From: Orbilia blumenaviensis
Lineage: Eukaryota > Ascomycota > Orbiliomycetes > Orbiliales > Orbiliaceae
DNA length: 64,000 nt
Assembly: GCA_036872755.1 (NCBI GenBank)
Contig: JAVHNS010000001.1
Coordinates: forward strand, 1,240,001-1,304,000
Direction: 5' to 3'
In this document: positions 12,622 to 26,001 of the stretch, piece by piece
Position numbering within the stretch: the first letter of the stretch is position 1
Layout of the letters: every line of letters starts with the position of its first letter
Position numbers and translations under genes: made by a program
Notes under the pieces: generated by a model
What the model saw: the letters and a program-made list of their open reading frames with translations, nothing else
Told to the model about the DNA's origin: nothing
Database searches by the model: none

Positions 12622-14401
12622 ATGACCGCCAACATGACGTCCTCTCCACTTTCATCACCCTCACAAATCTTCAACATGGACTACCAAGATGCTCTTTCTC
12701 TTCTCGTCACTATCCGCGATATGGCGATCGTTCAATTCCACCGGATACCGGGCTCTGCCATCCTGACCCGGTACATCAAGATGTCCTACCAGCACGATCC
12801 GGCTCGTTCCGTGATTGAGCTTTGTTTGGTTATTTTTGCGATACAATATCTGCTGGCGCCGAAATATTCGACCCAGAAAAAGAATTTTGTTAAGCTTCGT
12901 CCTGATGTATGTTGAATAAGGGTGCTGTCAAACGTTTTGCTGGAATGCATGTGCTCATACGACCCGGGTTCTCTAGGAAGTTGATGAATTGATCGAGGAC
13001 TGGACGCCGGAACCATTGGTTGCCTCTCTTACTGAATTCGAGCAAGAGCAAATCGACAAAACACCCGTTATTACAGGGTACTTAGCTATCCCTTTCGTTC
13101 TCTAGTATGCCAAATCTCATTGCTGACGGCTATACCAACATTAGACCCACCGGACCCAAAGTCAAACTCACGAACGGACGAACTGTTACGAACCTCGCTT
13201 CGACCAACTTTTTCAATCTTGCCAGCCAACCTGCTCTAGCCGAATCTGCGATATCTACCCTCCGTACTTACGGTGTCGGTCCCTGCGGCCCCCCTGGCTT
13301 TTATGGTACTCAAGATGTTCACATGGACTGCGAACGGGATATTGCTGAGTTTATCGGATCTGAGGCGTGCATTGTATATGCTCAGGCCTTTAGCACTATC
13401 AGCGCTGTGATTCCGGCTTTTGCGAAGCGAGGGGACATCATTGTTGTTGACGAAAAGGTTAACTTTGCTACTCAGAAGGCTTTGCAACTTAGTAGAAGCA
13501 CAATTCGATGGTACAAGCACAACGATATGGAAGATCTCGAAAAGGTTTTGAAGAAGGTTGAAAGGGAATTCAGAGGACGCGAGTTGACTCGAAGGTTTAT
13601 CGTAACTGAGGCTTTGTTTGAAGATGGTGGTGATGTCGCCGATTTGGCCACAATCGTAAGTTATGTCACTGGAGGCACAGCAAAAAGACTTATGCTGACA
13701 GATTGCTTTACAATCAGGTGAAACTCAAGTTCCAATATAAGTACCGCCTCATTCTCGACGAAACAAACTCTTTCGGTGTTGTTGGAAACACTGGTCGCGG
13801 CCTGACTGAATACTACAACCTACCTGCTACTGATGTTGACATGATTGTTGGTACCCTCGCCACTACATTTGTTGGAGGCGGTGGTTTCTGCTGTGGATCC
13901 AAGGAAATTGTTCACCATCAACGTATCTCTGGTCTTGCTTACGTCTTCTCTGCTGCCTTGCCTGCTATGCTCGCCACTACCGTCTCTGAGGTTATCAAGA
14001 TGCTCCGTGAGAACCCGGAGAATTTCATTACCCCTCTTCGTGACAATATCAAGACATTCCACGCTGCACTGGCCAAGACTGATACCCTGACTATCACATC
14101 TTCACTCGTCAACCCCACCATCTCTATCGCATTGAATGGAAAGCGAGAAATGACGGACGATGAACAGGACCGCCTAGCACAGGATGTTGTTGACGAGTGT
14201 CTTGCTAATGGAGTTTTGGTTACTCGGGTGAAGAGGATAGCTTTACCATCAGGAATGTCCAAGGGTCCAAAGTGGTTTGGATGGAATCCGGCTATGGTGA
14301 TTAAAGTTTATGTGTCTACTGGATTTAGTAAGAAGGATTGTGAGAAAGCGGGGAGCGTGATCCGATCCGCAGTTACTAAGGTCGTCGGGAGGAAGAGGTA
14401 G
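12622..14401 (+). CDS. lcb1: Serine palmitoyltransferase subunit 1 (LCB1)
   Basis: Four exons (12622-12906, 12977-13077, 13145-13655, 13718-14401), all phases agreeing, encode 526 residues. Lcb1 is the non-catalytic half of the ER heterodimer that condenses serine with palmitoyl-CoA, the first step of sphingolipid synthesis. The N-terminus carries a hydrophobic segment (VIELCLVIFAIQYLLAP), followed by the aminotransferase fold with TYGVGPCGPPGFYGTQDVH and DETNSFGVVG. At the site where catalytic Lcb2 has the PLP lysine, this protein reads GTLATTFVGGGGFCCG with no lysine, as expected for Lcb1. The Cys and Gly around YGVGPCGPPGFYG correspond to the region mutated in human sensory neuropathy. Start: ATG 12622 is the first of three close ATGs (12622, 12634, 12676); the open frame reaches further upstream but lies in likely leader sequence. 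Confidence 0.95.
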
Positions 14402-15192
14402 ACGCATAGTTTCTTTTTAGCGGGAAAGGGGCAGGCGGGGCTTGCGGGAGATAAATTTGGAGTTTGAAGCAGGAAAAGGTACTTGAATGATTCGCGATTT
14501 GAGTTCTTCTTTGGCATGGAAATACGGCTTGTGGGGGAGCATGGCTTCTTTGCATGGCTCTAGTACTTAAGTAAATATATTATAGAGCGTCCTTATGCGG
14601 ACGAATAGAGGTAATGATAATAATGATATAGTGTACCAATACTACTCCCAGTCAGTATACTACTGCATACCAATTCTTTCACGCATCTGCATACCCCTGC
14701 GATACCGGCGGGGAGTTATGTGCAAGGGCCCCTCCGAAACAGCGAGAGTGAAGGATTGATTCCGACCGTTTTGCCCCACGTTTGTCGGTTGGTTCGTCCG
14801 CATTGGCCATATAGGCTGTCGACCATTGGCTATTTCGCAAATTTGGCCCATTGGCCCTAGCTCGGGGAGGTTCGGGGAGCAGGAGGCTAAAAAGAAGTTT
14901 TTTTAAGTTCGAGTCATTGGCAAGTATACGGTATTATCGTTACGAGAGGTTGATTCTGCGCATCCACGCTCCGGTTTTTAACTGGCGACTTGCTCGTTCT
15001 GTTCGAGTTTCCAACCCTCCACATTTTCATTATCCAACGCCCATCCATTGCGCAATAGCTCGAATATTACTGCACTGCGTACCTACCCACTTTAAACTTC
15101 ATCAACCCAACGTTACCGTCGCTCCCTCTTCGACCGTTCCACGGCCCGTTCTTACTAGGACCCACAGTCCAATTTCGTAGCAAGCAGGCATC
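14402..15192. other. Intergenic region between LCB1 and DAHP synthase
   Basis: This stretch holds the LCB1 3' end and the promoter of the downstream gene. The 60-110-codon frames here are unsupported. No RNA gene was recognised. Confidence 0.6.
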
Positions 15193-17007
<1,815 letters not shown>

Positions 17008-17547
17008 CGAAGTACTGGAATAGTCTGATCGAGTATACTTATACTTGTATATTCCATTTTTTTTTCTTCACATCTCCTCGTTTTATCCATCCCATAATGC
17101 ACCAGATAGATAGCATGATAATACAGAGAGAGAGACAAAAGTCTTGATATTGAAGTCGCGACCTCAGATAAAATCACATATGTAATAAATACGGGATCGA
17201 AAACTTCCCATCGGCCCGTACCACATATTTATATTGCATTGCATATTCAAGTTCATCCTATGGGCCATCGGCGCCGTCAGCCAATCAGAACGGCCGATTT
17301 GTAACTGGGTCGGCTAAACTTGACCCCTCCAAGTCCAAACCTGGCCGAGTGAATTTTGCAGGGCGAAAACAGTGTGGACTGACTTCATACCCAAAGAACG
17401 TCAACACCCAATTGGAAAGCCCACCTCTAACATATCCCATCCCACTTCGATCTTCCCGTCGGCTTCTTCCAATCCAGGCTGCGGCCGACTCCCTTTCCGA
17501 CCTCTTCGAATTCCGGTTTCCTTCCCTCGTTCTTACCATCCGTCACA
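17008..17547. other. Intergenic region and CYT1 promoter
   Basis: 540 bp between ARO3 and CYT1. Sequence near 17400-17540 is pyrimidine-rich leader-like DNA just before the CYT1 start. Overlapping short frames here do not look like genes. Confidence 0.5.
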
Positions 17548-18928
17548 ATGTTCTCGCGAAACTGTCTCCGCCAGGCCTCGCGGTTCTCGAAATCCCTTCC
17601 CATCCGACAGACCATACGGGTATATACAGATCCATCCACTGCTTCTCTCCGAAGGACTATTCGCTCCGGATATCGATACATCTCAGCTTCAATTGGCTAA
17701 CATTGGCTTGTAGAGAAATGCCACCGATGCTTCGAAAGCCGGCCCCGAAGCCTCCCAGCCCGGTCTAACGGCGGCTGCATATGCTGCGACGGCTGCGGCT
17801 ATTGCTTCCTCGGGATGGTATTTTTACCAGTACGGACCGACAGTACATGCCTTAACACCAGCTGAAGAAGGGTACGATATCAATTTCAAAATCTGGGGGC
17901 GATACGATTCGAAACTATGGAGTTGTGGCCGCCACCAGCCAGATACCCATAGTATATAGAAATTTCATATGCTAATATCGCATCGGGTTCGACACAGTCT
18001 TCATCCTACCAAGTACCCATGGGTCCACGCAGGATTCCTTACCACATTCGATCACCAGGCGTGAGTACTTTCCCAAATCTTGCCGTCTTCGCGACCAATT
18101 GCAAATCTAATATCTTCGGTTAGTCTCCGTCGAGGCTTCCAAGTCTACCGTGAAGTCTGCGCTTCTTGCCATTCCCTCTCCCGTGTTCCGTGGCGCTCTC
18201 TCGTCGGTGTCTCTCATACCGTTGACGAAGCCAAGGCCATGGCCGAAGAATGCGAATACGACGATGAACCAAACGACAATGGCGATATTGAAAAGCGTAT
18301 GGGTAAACTGTCGGACTACATTCCTGCACCATATGCAAACGACGAGGCTGCCCGTGCTGCCAACCAGGGTGCCTTGCCACCAGATCTGAGCTTGATCGTT
18401 AAGGCTCGTCACGGTGGTTGTGATTACATCTTCTCGCTCTTGACTGGTTACCCGGATGAACCTCCTGCGGGTGCACCTGTTCCAACTGGCTTGAACTTTA
18501 ACCCTTACTTCCCGGGAACTGGTACGACTCACCATTCAAATTAACTAGATGAATAATTTGTGGGATTATACTGATATAGACCTTTATCATAGGTATCGCC
18601 ATGGCCCGTGTCCTCTACGACGGCATTGTCGAATATGATGATGGTACCCCAGCGACCACATCGCAGATGGCCAAGGACGTTGTTGAGTTCTTGAACTGGG
18701 CTGCTGAGCCAGAGATGGATGAGCGCAAGAAGATGGGAATGAAGGTTCTGGCTATCACTACCGTTATGATGGCACTTAGCATTTGGATCAAGAAGTACAA
18801 GTGGGCTCCACTAAAGACTAGGAAGATTGTAAGATCTCTCAATTGTATCTCCTCCAGTGTCATATGGAATTGGATGCTAACATTGTTCGAAACAACAGGT
18901 CTACAGCCCTCCAAAGGATATCCGTTAA
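17548..18928 (+). CDS. cyt1: Cytochrome c1, heme protein of respiratory complex III
   Basis: Six exons (17548-17619, 17714-17871, 17998-18060, 18124-18521, 18593-18828, 18899-18928) with consistent phases encode 318 residues, the usual fungal length. Cytochrome c1 passes electrons from the Rieske protein to cytochrome c on the outer face of the mitochondrial inner membrane. The N-terminus is basic and Ser/Arg-rich (a matrix-targeting presequence), followed by an Ala-rich hydrophobic sorting segment, the bipartite signal expected for this protein. The heme-binding CASCH lies in [18 protein letters not shown]. The axial methionine is in [11 protein letters not shown], split by intron 4. A C-terminal anchor ([20 protein letters not shown]) precedes the last 10-codon exon. 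The second splice-donor choice, CGG then GTATAT, is set by phase. Confidence 0.95.
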
Positions 18929-19880
18929 ATAGCTTGCAGTATCTCCATGCTGCTCTAATAACTGTGATCTCTAAAAGAAACATTGTGAATACTATAAACC
19001 TCTTTGTCCCCGTTTCTTTTTATGCCTCCTCCTTTTTATACTGTCATATACTTATATTAACAAGCCCGCCCTGTTCAAATCACCCTTTTTTTCCTTTCTC
19101 TTTTTTGAAAGCAAGATAACAACCACTCTCCTGAGTAAAAGACTTTGTGAATAGCAACCCTACCCGTTGAAGGGAATAAAAAGCAAAATATACGGAATAC
19201 ATAGAAATCTACGGGACAACCGGAACAGCTCGGTTCGGGATGGATCTACTTGTTTGATTGTGGCCAGCCGGGTGGACACGATGCAGGCTGTCCCACGTCG
19301 GCTCGCAAGAATCATAACAATTAATCTTAACAATTCGTATAACCGCCCCGACGCAAATGCTACTATGACATCGATGTGGAATTCGAATTACCTAATATGC
19401 CCTTAAAGCCTTTTCATTTATAATGTCCTAGGCCTAGGAGGCTTTTTCTTTTCCCCTCCCGGGATGAGCGCTTGAGCTCCTATTTCAATAGCATGATCAG
19501 TTCGAGAATGTCACGTAGTTAGAAAATGCTAGCTTTACCCGCGTGAAGTGATTTGCCCGAGCTCTTTCCTTTTTCCAGTTCGTTTCGGCGCCGCGCCAAA
19601 AAAAACGTTAAAACGTAACGGAATCTATAAAACCTGACGGTGAGCCAGTTACCCTCTCCCTTCTCACACCTACATCAACTTTCCCCCTTCGACCTCGGAA
19701 ATCAATCAACTTCTAGTTATTTAACCTCCCTCCTCCCCTGCAGATAGGAAAGCAACTTGGCCTTAGCTTTTATCTTTAAATTCTGCTTGCTGGCTAGTGT
19801 AATTTATTTCACTGGCTAACTAGTTATCATTACACCCAGCCTATTTTTTGAACTCGATTACTCGGGCTGTTGAATCAATA
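18929..19880. other. Intergenic region with candidate promoter of the acidic-protein gene
   Basis: No gene is supported in this 950 bp. An E2F-like GCGCCAAAA (19593-19601) and a TATAAAA (19626-19632) lie about 290 and 250 bp upstream of the ATG at 19881. They are plausible promoter elements by sequence resemblance only. Confidence 0.4.
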
Positions 19881-20780
19881 ATGGCCGAAGATTTCACCAT
19901 GACTGACACAGCTATCCCCCCACCATCTTCCCACACCCCAGCTGCCCCAAAACTTCCACATCACTCGTACCTGCTCGCTTATCTCCAAAAATGCGAACTC
20001 GCCGAAACCTACACCGACAAGAAGAAGAATTTCAAGGGCGAGATTCCTACCTTCCCACCAAGGATATCCGTTTCAAACGGATCGAGTCTACACAGCAGCC
20101 GAGACTCGCTCGACAACCACGGCGCCGATGATAACTACGAAGACCCAGAATCTGCACGTTCCGCCAGGAATTCCTTAATGTTGGGAGAATTCTGGGCTAA
20201 AAATAATTTGACGCATGATTCCTCAGACGATGCAGCCGACAACGAAGGGCTGGAAGACGACTACGATGACTACGACGACGATGACGATTCGGACTCCTAC
20301 CAAGATCCTGATGAATTAACGAATTTACCGTATAAATCTCCAGCGGTATTCGAGCTCCCCGGGTCCGGAAATGGGAATAAATACAGAACGTTAGTAAGAG
20401 ATGGTCCGTTTGGAAGTGTCGAAGGACAGGACCAGCGATTTGTGGTTATCAAGAGGAGAAGCTTTAGAGGGGCGGGGTTATACCCTGGTGATATGGTCGA
20501 CATGGATGTGGAAATGGGAGGGTGTGTCGTTTTAGACGACGTCGAGGAAGAGGATTACGAAGATCACGAAAGATTGGAAGGAGAAGTGGAGGTAATGTGG
20601 TCTGAGAATGGAGAAGAGTTCTGGTTGGTCAGGAATCCGGCCGCTGATGGTGGGATCGGGAGGGAAACGAGTTGGGTTTCAAAAGAGTGGTTTATGCTTA
20701 GGAGAAAAATGATGGGGAAGGGACAGTCTGCAAAGGATAAAGAAAGGGTTGAATTGAGAGTCGCAATGGAAGAGGACTGA
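19881..20780 (+). CDS. Acidic hypothetical protein
   Basis: A single-exon gene of 299 residues from ATG 19881; the open frame starts a little earlier only at a TTG. The N-terminal third has a hydrophobic helix-like stretch (HSYLLAYLQKCELAETYTDKKKNF). A strongly acidic segment (EDDYDDYDDDDDSDSYQDPDE) sits near residues 122-142. The C-terminal half looks folded (KYRTLVRDGPFGSV, RFVVIKRRSFRGAGLYPGDMVDMDVEMG, EEFWLVRNP, SWVSKEWFMLRRKM). I do not recognise the family. Codon usage and the intact frame argue that it is real. It converges on the SLX9 homologue, 430 bp away. Confidence 0.75.
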   Translation: MAEDFTMTDTAIPPPSSHTPAAPKLPHHSYLLAYLQKCELAETYTDKKKNFKGEIPTFPPRISVSNGSSLHSSRDSLDNHGADDNYEDPESARSARNSLMLGEFWAKNNLTHDSSDDAADNEGLEDDYDDYDDDDDSDSYQDPDELTNLPYKSPAVFELPGSGNGNKYRTLVRDGPFGSVEGQDQRFVVIKRRSFRGAGLYPGDMVDMDVEMGGCVVLDDVEEEDYEDHERLEGEVEVMWSENGEEFWLVRNPAADGGIGRETSWVSKEWFMLRRKMMGKGQSAKDKERVELRVAMEED

Positions 20781-21211
20781 AACACGACAGATTTGGCATA
20801 TTGTTTGGATCGTTTTCATTATCATTATCTACGGGAGGGTATGTAAAAAAAAAAAAAAAACCAAGTCCGATATGGGGGTATCCAATGGTGGAGTTCATGG
20901 CGCTTTTTTTGGTTTAAGGGTCTGCTTTCTGAGCAGGTGTTCGATGGGACTTTTGGGTTAGAAAATACTAATAGTGAACAACCATTGTTTGCATATGTAG
21001 TCTAGGATAGTTAGGAATCCAGTAGCCGGGTTCGAATAGCATCAATTGTTTTTTTAGTCAGGAATGGTCTCGAGGAATAGATCTTACCTCGAGGAATGAA
21101 TAGATAGATGCAGAATTCTATTTAGGAAATACACCAGAACTCCAAACAGCCCGCTAAATACAACTTCGTAAAATAAAATCACACCACCCTCTGGAGATCG
21201 TCAGGATAGCA
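20781..21211. other. Convergent 3' region
   Basis: 430 bp between the stop codons of two converging genes, containing a 17-base A tract near 20845. Both 3' UTRs presumably lie here. No further feature was seen. Confidence 0.5.
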
Positions 21212-22039
21212 TTACAAAGCTTTTTGGATAGCCATATTCCGGTTGATAAATGCTCTCAGGGCCTGCAATCCAGTCGCTGCCCCACCAGTAGAACCGGCCT
21301 CTCCGCCAACAGCAGGGGCAGTCTCTGTAGACGTGTTATTTGCAGTCCCGAATCCAAATGTCTGGTCTCCCATCATAACCGCTACATTCTTCTGAAATCT
21401 ATCCCTCTCTGCCATCTCTAATTTTTCCTTTCTCTTGCTCATCCCACGTTTTGTTCCTAAACTCTTCATTTTCTTCGGCAGCCCTTGTTGTGCAATATTC
21501 CCACTCCTCGTTCTCGCAATCGTGATATTGACGTCGCTCAATCCGGGTATTCCGATCATCTTATTACCAGCCGAAACACCACTCCCTTCTCCAGCTTCTC
21601 TATCATCGCCATTATCGTCTCCAAACCCTTCAAAACCCGGTAACGCATCTGCAAGACTCGATAACGAAGTAACCAGCTTTCCGCGGGTTTTAGCTTCCTT
21701 TCCTCGGCCACGCTTCAGCTTCTTTTTAATTCCAGAGGAGTTGGTGAGACCGGTGGCGGCTACACGATGGAGGAAGGAGCTGTGTTTCGCCATTTGTTTC
21801 GCACGTTTTGTAGGTTGGTAGGCCCGGTTGAGGTCGACGGTGCCGGTGGTTACCGATGCATTATTTGAGTTTGGATCTTCGGAGAAAGCTTCATCGAGTT
21901 CAGCAAAGCTGGTGGTAGGTTTGGAGCGTGATGCGATTTTGGCGCGAATCGATGTGCGTTTTTTGGTGGGTGCCTGTGGGAGGATTAGCTATGGGTCTAT
22001 ACTTGTAATATAGACTTCGGGAAGAATGCCATGTACCAT
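21212..22039 (-). CDS. slx9: Ribosome biogenesis protein Slx9 homologue
   Basis: Two exons: 22039-22037, which is only the ATG, and 21973-21212, separated by a 63-bp intron (GTACAT...ACAG). The product is 254 residues. Slx9 binds pre-40S ribosomal particles in the nucleolus and assists 18S rRNA processing and export. Splicing recovers the typical start MAPTKKRTSIRAKIASR, which is missing if translation begins at the internal ATG 21793. Family features follow in order: SFAELDEAF, AKHSSFLHRV, a Lys/Arg stretch, LVTSLSSLADALPGFE, a basic KKMKSLGTKRGMSKRKEKLEMAERDRFQKN block, and a C-terminal LQALRAFINRNM helix. The assignment rests on these blocks recalled from the family. The gene is divergent from the GTPase-ankyrin gene. 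Confidence 0.85.
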
Positions 22040-22748
22040 GATGTACCAAGTTCGCTATATAGCGAGAGACAGAGCCGATCTATATTGATAGTTGCTTGGT
22101 AGGTAGATGAGACGAGGAGCTTCAAGCTGTGATGGTGTCGAACGAGCAGTAGCGGGGATTGTATTGTGGGTTGAAAAAGTTTGAAGGCCAGTTTCGGCTA
22201 GTTAATTCCGAACTGCGAGAGTCGCTTGAGGAAAATGGCACTGTGCTGAATACCACAGAGTCAACACGGATTATAGTTATCTCGATAATGATATTCTACA
22301 TGTTTCCAATACAAATATATCTTATTCGATTTAAATTCTTTACCTTGAAGAAACATTACAGACCTAAGAAATCATATTTTCGGCCTCGTAGAGAAACCTC
22401 AAAAACAGATGTGGGAGATTGGAAATATGATCTATGCACGCCAAGATGACACAACTGCAATGCGGGCCACATACTCTCAGCCCGGGCGGCCATTCGCTCT
22501 CGTGCACAGGGATACGTAAGAGGTAACACCAATTAGTTGAAGACGTATCAGCGCAGGATCCAGGCTGTCCGCCAACACCATGGCTTGGGGATTCGGTAGA
22601 CGCTGTTGGGATTTTCCAAACTATATATTAGGAAACGGACACCCCGCGTTCTGAATAAAAATTTCCGACAGATCATATCGCTTTCATAAATTAGCTTTCG
22701 ATTCGATTGACTTTTAGCGACCGGCGTTGATTTCATTTGCATTTACAT
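22040..22748. promoter_or_regulatory. Divergent promoter region, SLX9 homologue / GTPase-ankyrin gene
   Basis: About 700 bp between two divergent start codons. It is A+T-rich near 22270-22400. No specific binding site was recognised. Confidence 0.4.
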
Positions 22749-25700
22749 ATGGACGAACTACCTGTTAATAAAGCCTCCCGGGGCCCAACGACGGCGGAGG
22801 ACGCACCCGGGGAGTCGAGTTTCACGCCTGAAGATTTTCGGGACGGGCTCGCGCCTCGTGACTCGGATGTCTTTCTCCTACTTATAGGACCAAAGGGCTC
22901 GGGTAAAACGTATGTATTCTTTCTGGTATATAGCACGGGGAACAACAAAAGCAATGTCATGTTCTCAGGATCTCGCCCTGGGCATTCCCTCGCTAATGCT
23001 GAAAATTTATGGCTATGTAGGTCTTTCATTTTAAATTGCACTGATAATAAAGATCTGGCCCACGGTGACAATCCCTGGCGTTGTTTTTCGCAACCATATA
23101 AGGCGGACCAAGTCAAAGAGGGCAAGCGTAAGACTTCACCTATAGCTATCTAGTGTTTCGTATATATATGTGCGAATGAATATAACTGGATAAACTGACG
23201 AATGATGGCTATTCTGGGTATCCAGCCACTGAAGAACCGAGAATATATCGTTGCGAACTGGACCCGTCCACAAATATTTACCTGATCGATACCCCCGGCT
23301 TCGGATACAGCGTTAAAAAAGATGCCGAAGCTTTCCAAGAACTCGCAGATTTTCTTACAAAAGCATACTGGTCCATCCCCATTCATGGAGTGTTGTACTT
23401 TCAGTCCATTCTTGAGAATTCGATTGATGGTTCGTTTGAATATATGGATATATGCGGTAGGATATGTGGACCGAACACAAAAAAAATTGTAACCCTCGTC
23501 ACAACGAAGTGGGCAGACTTTGTTGCCGCAAATAGTGGCCTGGAGGAAGAGGAAGAAAAAGGCAAGGTGGGCTATTGGAAACATGGTGCCAGGTTTTTTC
23601 TAAACTACTACTCCGGGGATACGTATGCGAAAGATGACGGGGGATACTACCGTCATATGACAAATTCGACAGAATCCGCAATGAAACTACTTGAGCGGTT
23701 TAAAACATACGGTTCCCAATCAAGGCCAATACCGGTTCCATTGCTTATTCAGGAGGAGCTTGTGCTGAAGCACTACCGGCTTTCGGAAACCATGGCAGGC
23801 AGAGAATTTGGAGAACACTATAACCGTGAGGTCGAGAGGCTTTCTGCGGAGATCACGGAGTTCAGAGATGCACTGGGCGAATACGATTCACAACCAACGG
23901 ATCAGGCTAGTTCGACTTTCATGAATGAGATAGAGATAGCGTTAGATGACGTGAAGCTGGAACGTGGGAGATATAATATGGCACTGGAAGTCCTAGAATC
24001 ACTCGACTGCGAAACACGGTTCTCAAAAACGCTTAGAGGAGAGAAGGCCCAGAGGGAGGTGAATGACGCCAATAACAGACGAACTATCGACGGACTTTAT
24101 GCCCGGATCGCATATATAGCAAAGGAGGATATAAGAAAAGGCAACTTGCCAACTTCTAGTATCGACACTGTACGGAGATACTTACGTCGCGGACCTGCCA
24201 TAAGGATTTCTTCCTTCGCCCCAAGTGGGGAACCCGATAGGTTCGAAGATTTTATGGCAGGGATGGCAGAATTTGATCAAATGGTTACCTCCAGAGTTAC
24301 GCCATTAGAATCCTACCTGGACCCACTGAACAGTCGAACGAGCAGCAATTTTACGCTTCGACACGAAACCAAACTTCATGCGGCTGCCCGCGATGGACCA
24401 CTTGAAGCCGTGAATGAACTTCTGGAAACACTTCCCAATATCCCGGTTTGTCTAATTCGCAGAGACAATAGAGGGTTCCTTCCGCTTCATAGCGCCGTAT
24501 CATCAGGAAACTTAGTGATAGTTCAAAAACTACTTTCCATGATGTCTGAATTGGCCACATATACTCAAGACAACCATGGCTATTCACCGCTTGCGCTCGC
24601 ACTTATCAATAAACAGTGGAACATTGTCAGTGTACTTGCATCCAGTTACGCATTGGGGCTCCCAATAGCAAATGGGTTCGCGTTCAAAGAATTACTACAA
24701 TCCCCTACTGAAGTTCTAAATATGTTCCTAAACCTCAGTAGGAAAGACTCTAGGTTCTGGGGACTCAGGACAGAAGATGGGAATACGATACTACATGTAG
24801 CAATGGGATTGAATTCTGGCCACGCTCGCCTTTGCTTTGACGTTATCCAGAACTCGCCCACAAAAGAGCTGGATGAGCTCCTCAACCATACCAATATTTA
24901 CGGCCTCACCGCTATAGCACAGGCAGCAGCTAACGGAAAGCGGGAAAATATAGCTGAATTTGCTCGAAGATTCAAGAGTCGAGTTCGAATCAGGGAAATC
25001 GTCAATAGAAGATCCAGGTTCGGGTCCCCCTTCTTCCTTGCCACGACTCGCGGCCATCTAGAATGCGCACAAGCCCTACTACTCCTTGGGGCGAAAGAGA
25101 GCAACTTGGAGCTATGCGGAATGTCTACGCGAGACTGGATTAAATTCTGCACGGGATCGATAGATACCAAAGAAAAGAAGAAAGAAGAGGCATTAGAATC
25201 GTCCCAGGAAAAATTGGCAACTACGGTAAACTTCGAGCAATGGACTCTATATCTCGAAGTAGTCACCGGTAGGGCCAGGCGGTACATACTGGAGAAACAT
25301 CATACCGAGCTCCTAGCCGCCCCAATATTATTATGTCACCTATCACAAAGTTACTTCAACATCGCGGACAGGGTAGCGACCGTCACTGCCGCACGCACAA
25401 AGGATACAAGCGCACTATTGTTGCACACAGATGAAATAAAAAACGGCATAACCCTCTACGTTTTATACCTCCATACCCTACGAACGCAATATGGCTACTC
25501 AATCCGACGATGCAGCTCTTGCTCCTCAAAATTGGGGGTTGAATTTTACCACTGCATTATGTGCCCTCTTGCCGACTTTTGCGCAAAGTGTTACAACGAT
25601 CGACCTGTCGGCCTTAGCCTGGGTAACGGAATGCAGAATTGCAATTGTCTTCCGTATCATCCTTGGGTCAAGGTCGATATGGCTTCATACGTAGCCGACG

Positions 25701-25819
25701 CCTCTGCAGTGGCAGAGTTGTTTACTCGGCTCAGGAAGCAAGAGGATTATTCCATTCCTGAACCTGAAGGTCCAACAGGTGGCGTGACGGGAAATGCTTG
25801 GGACCAAACCTACACATGA
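22749..25819 (+). CDS. AIG1/GIMAP-like GTPase with coiled coil, ankyrin repeats and ZZ zinc finger
   Basis: Two exons in the simplest model (22749-23127 and 23226-25819; donor GTAAGA, phase 1) give 990 residues. Domains in order: G domain with P-loop GPKGSGKT at 47-54, GHSLA after it, G3 as DTPGF at 148-152 and G4-like TTKWAD at 219-224. A charged, helical, probably coiled-coil region follows at about 310-430. Ankyrin repeats span about 511-751 (ETKLHAAARDGPLEAVNELL, NRGFLPLHSAVSSGNLVIVQKLL, YGLTAIAQAAANG). A ZZ-type zinc finger at 889-938 has cysteine pairs 889/892, 903/906, 912/915 and His 938. This resembles fungal receptor-like signalling proteins that join an NTP switch to repeats. A role in nonself recognition is inference. 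The stretch between P-loop and GHSL (55-83) and residues 90-126 are atypical, so small in-phase introns may remain in exon 1. Confidence 0.85.
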
Positions 25820-26001
25820 CCAGCGAAATTAGGAATTGTATTCTGATAGTTTATAAACATAGGACTGATAGACTACCAATATTATCCCAAAACTCGATTG
25901 TTATCCCGTAATCAGTGAGACTGCTGGTAATGAGTTGTATCAAGTAATCCCCGAATCAATCTTTCCGAAATGGAAATCCCAAACCTATGCCTCTCTTAGA
26001 A
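25820..26001. other. Short convergent 3' region
   Basis: 182 bp between the stop codons of the GTPase-ankyrin gene and the macrodomain gene. Nothing beyond presumed 3' UTR was seen. Confidence 0.5.

Noticed and set aside
22910..22968. GTATGT...CTCAG intron after the P-loop of the GTPase gene
   Set aside because: Splicing there shifts the frame and hits a stop after nine codons; the unspliced frame stays open and meets the next donor in the right phase.
23390..23398. GTG start for the GTPase-ankyrin protein
   Set aside because: The frame is open upstream to an intron acceptor at 23225 and encodes the DTPGF motif, so the exon starts earlier.
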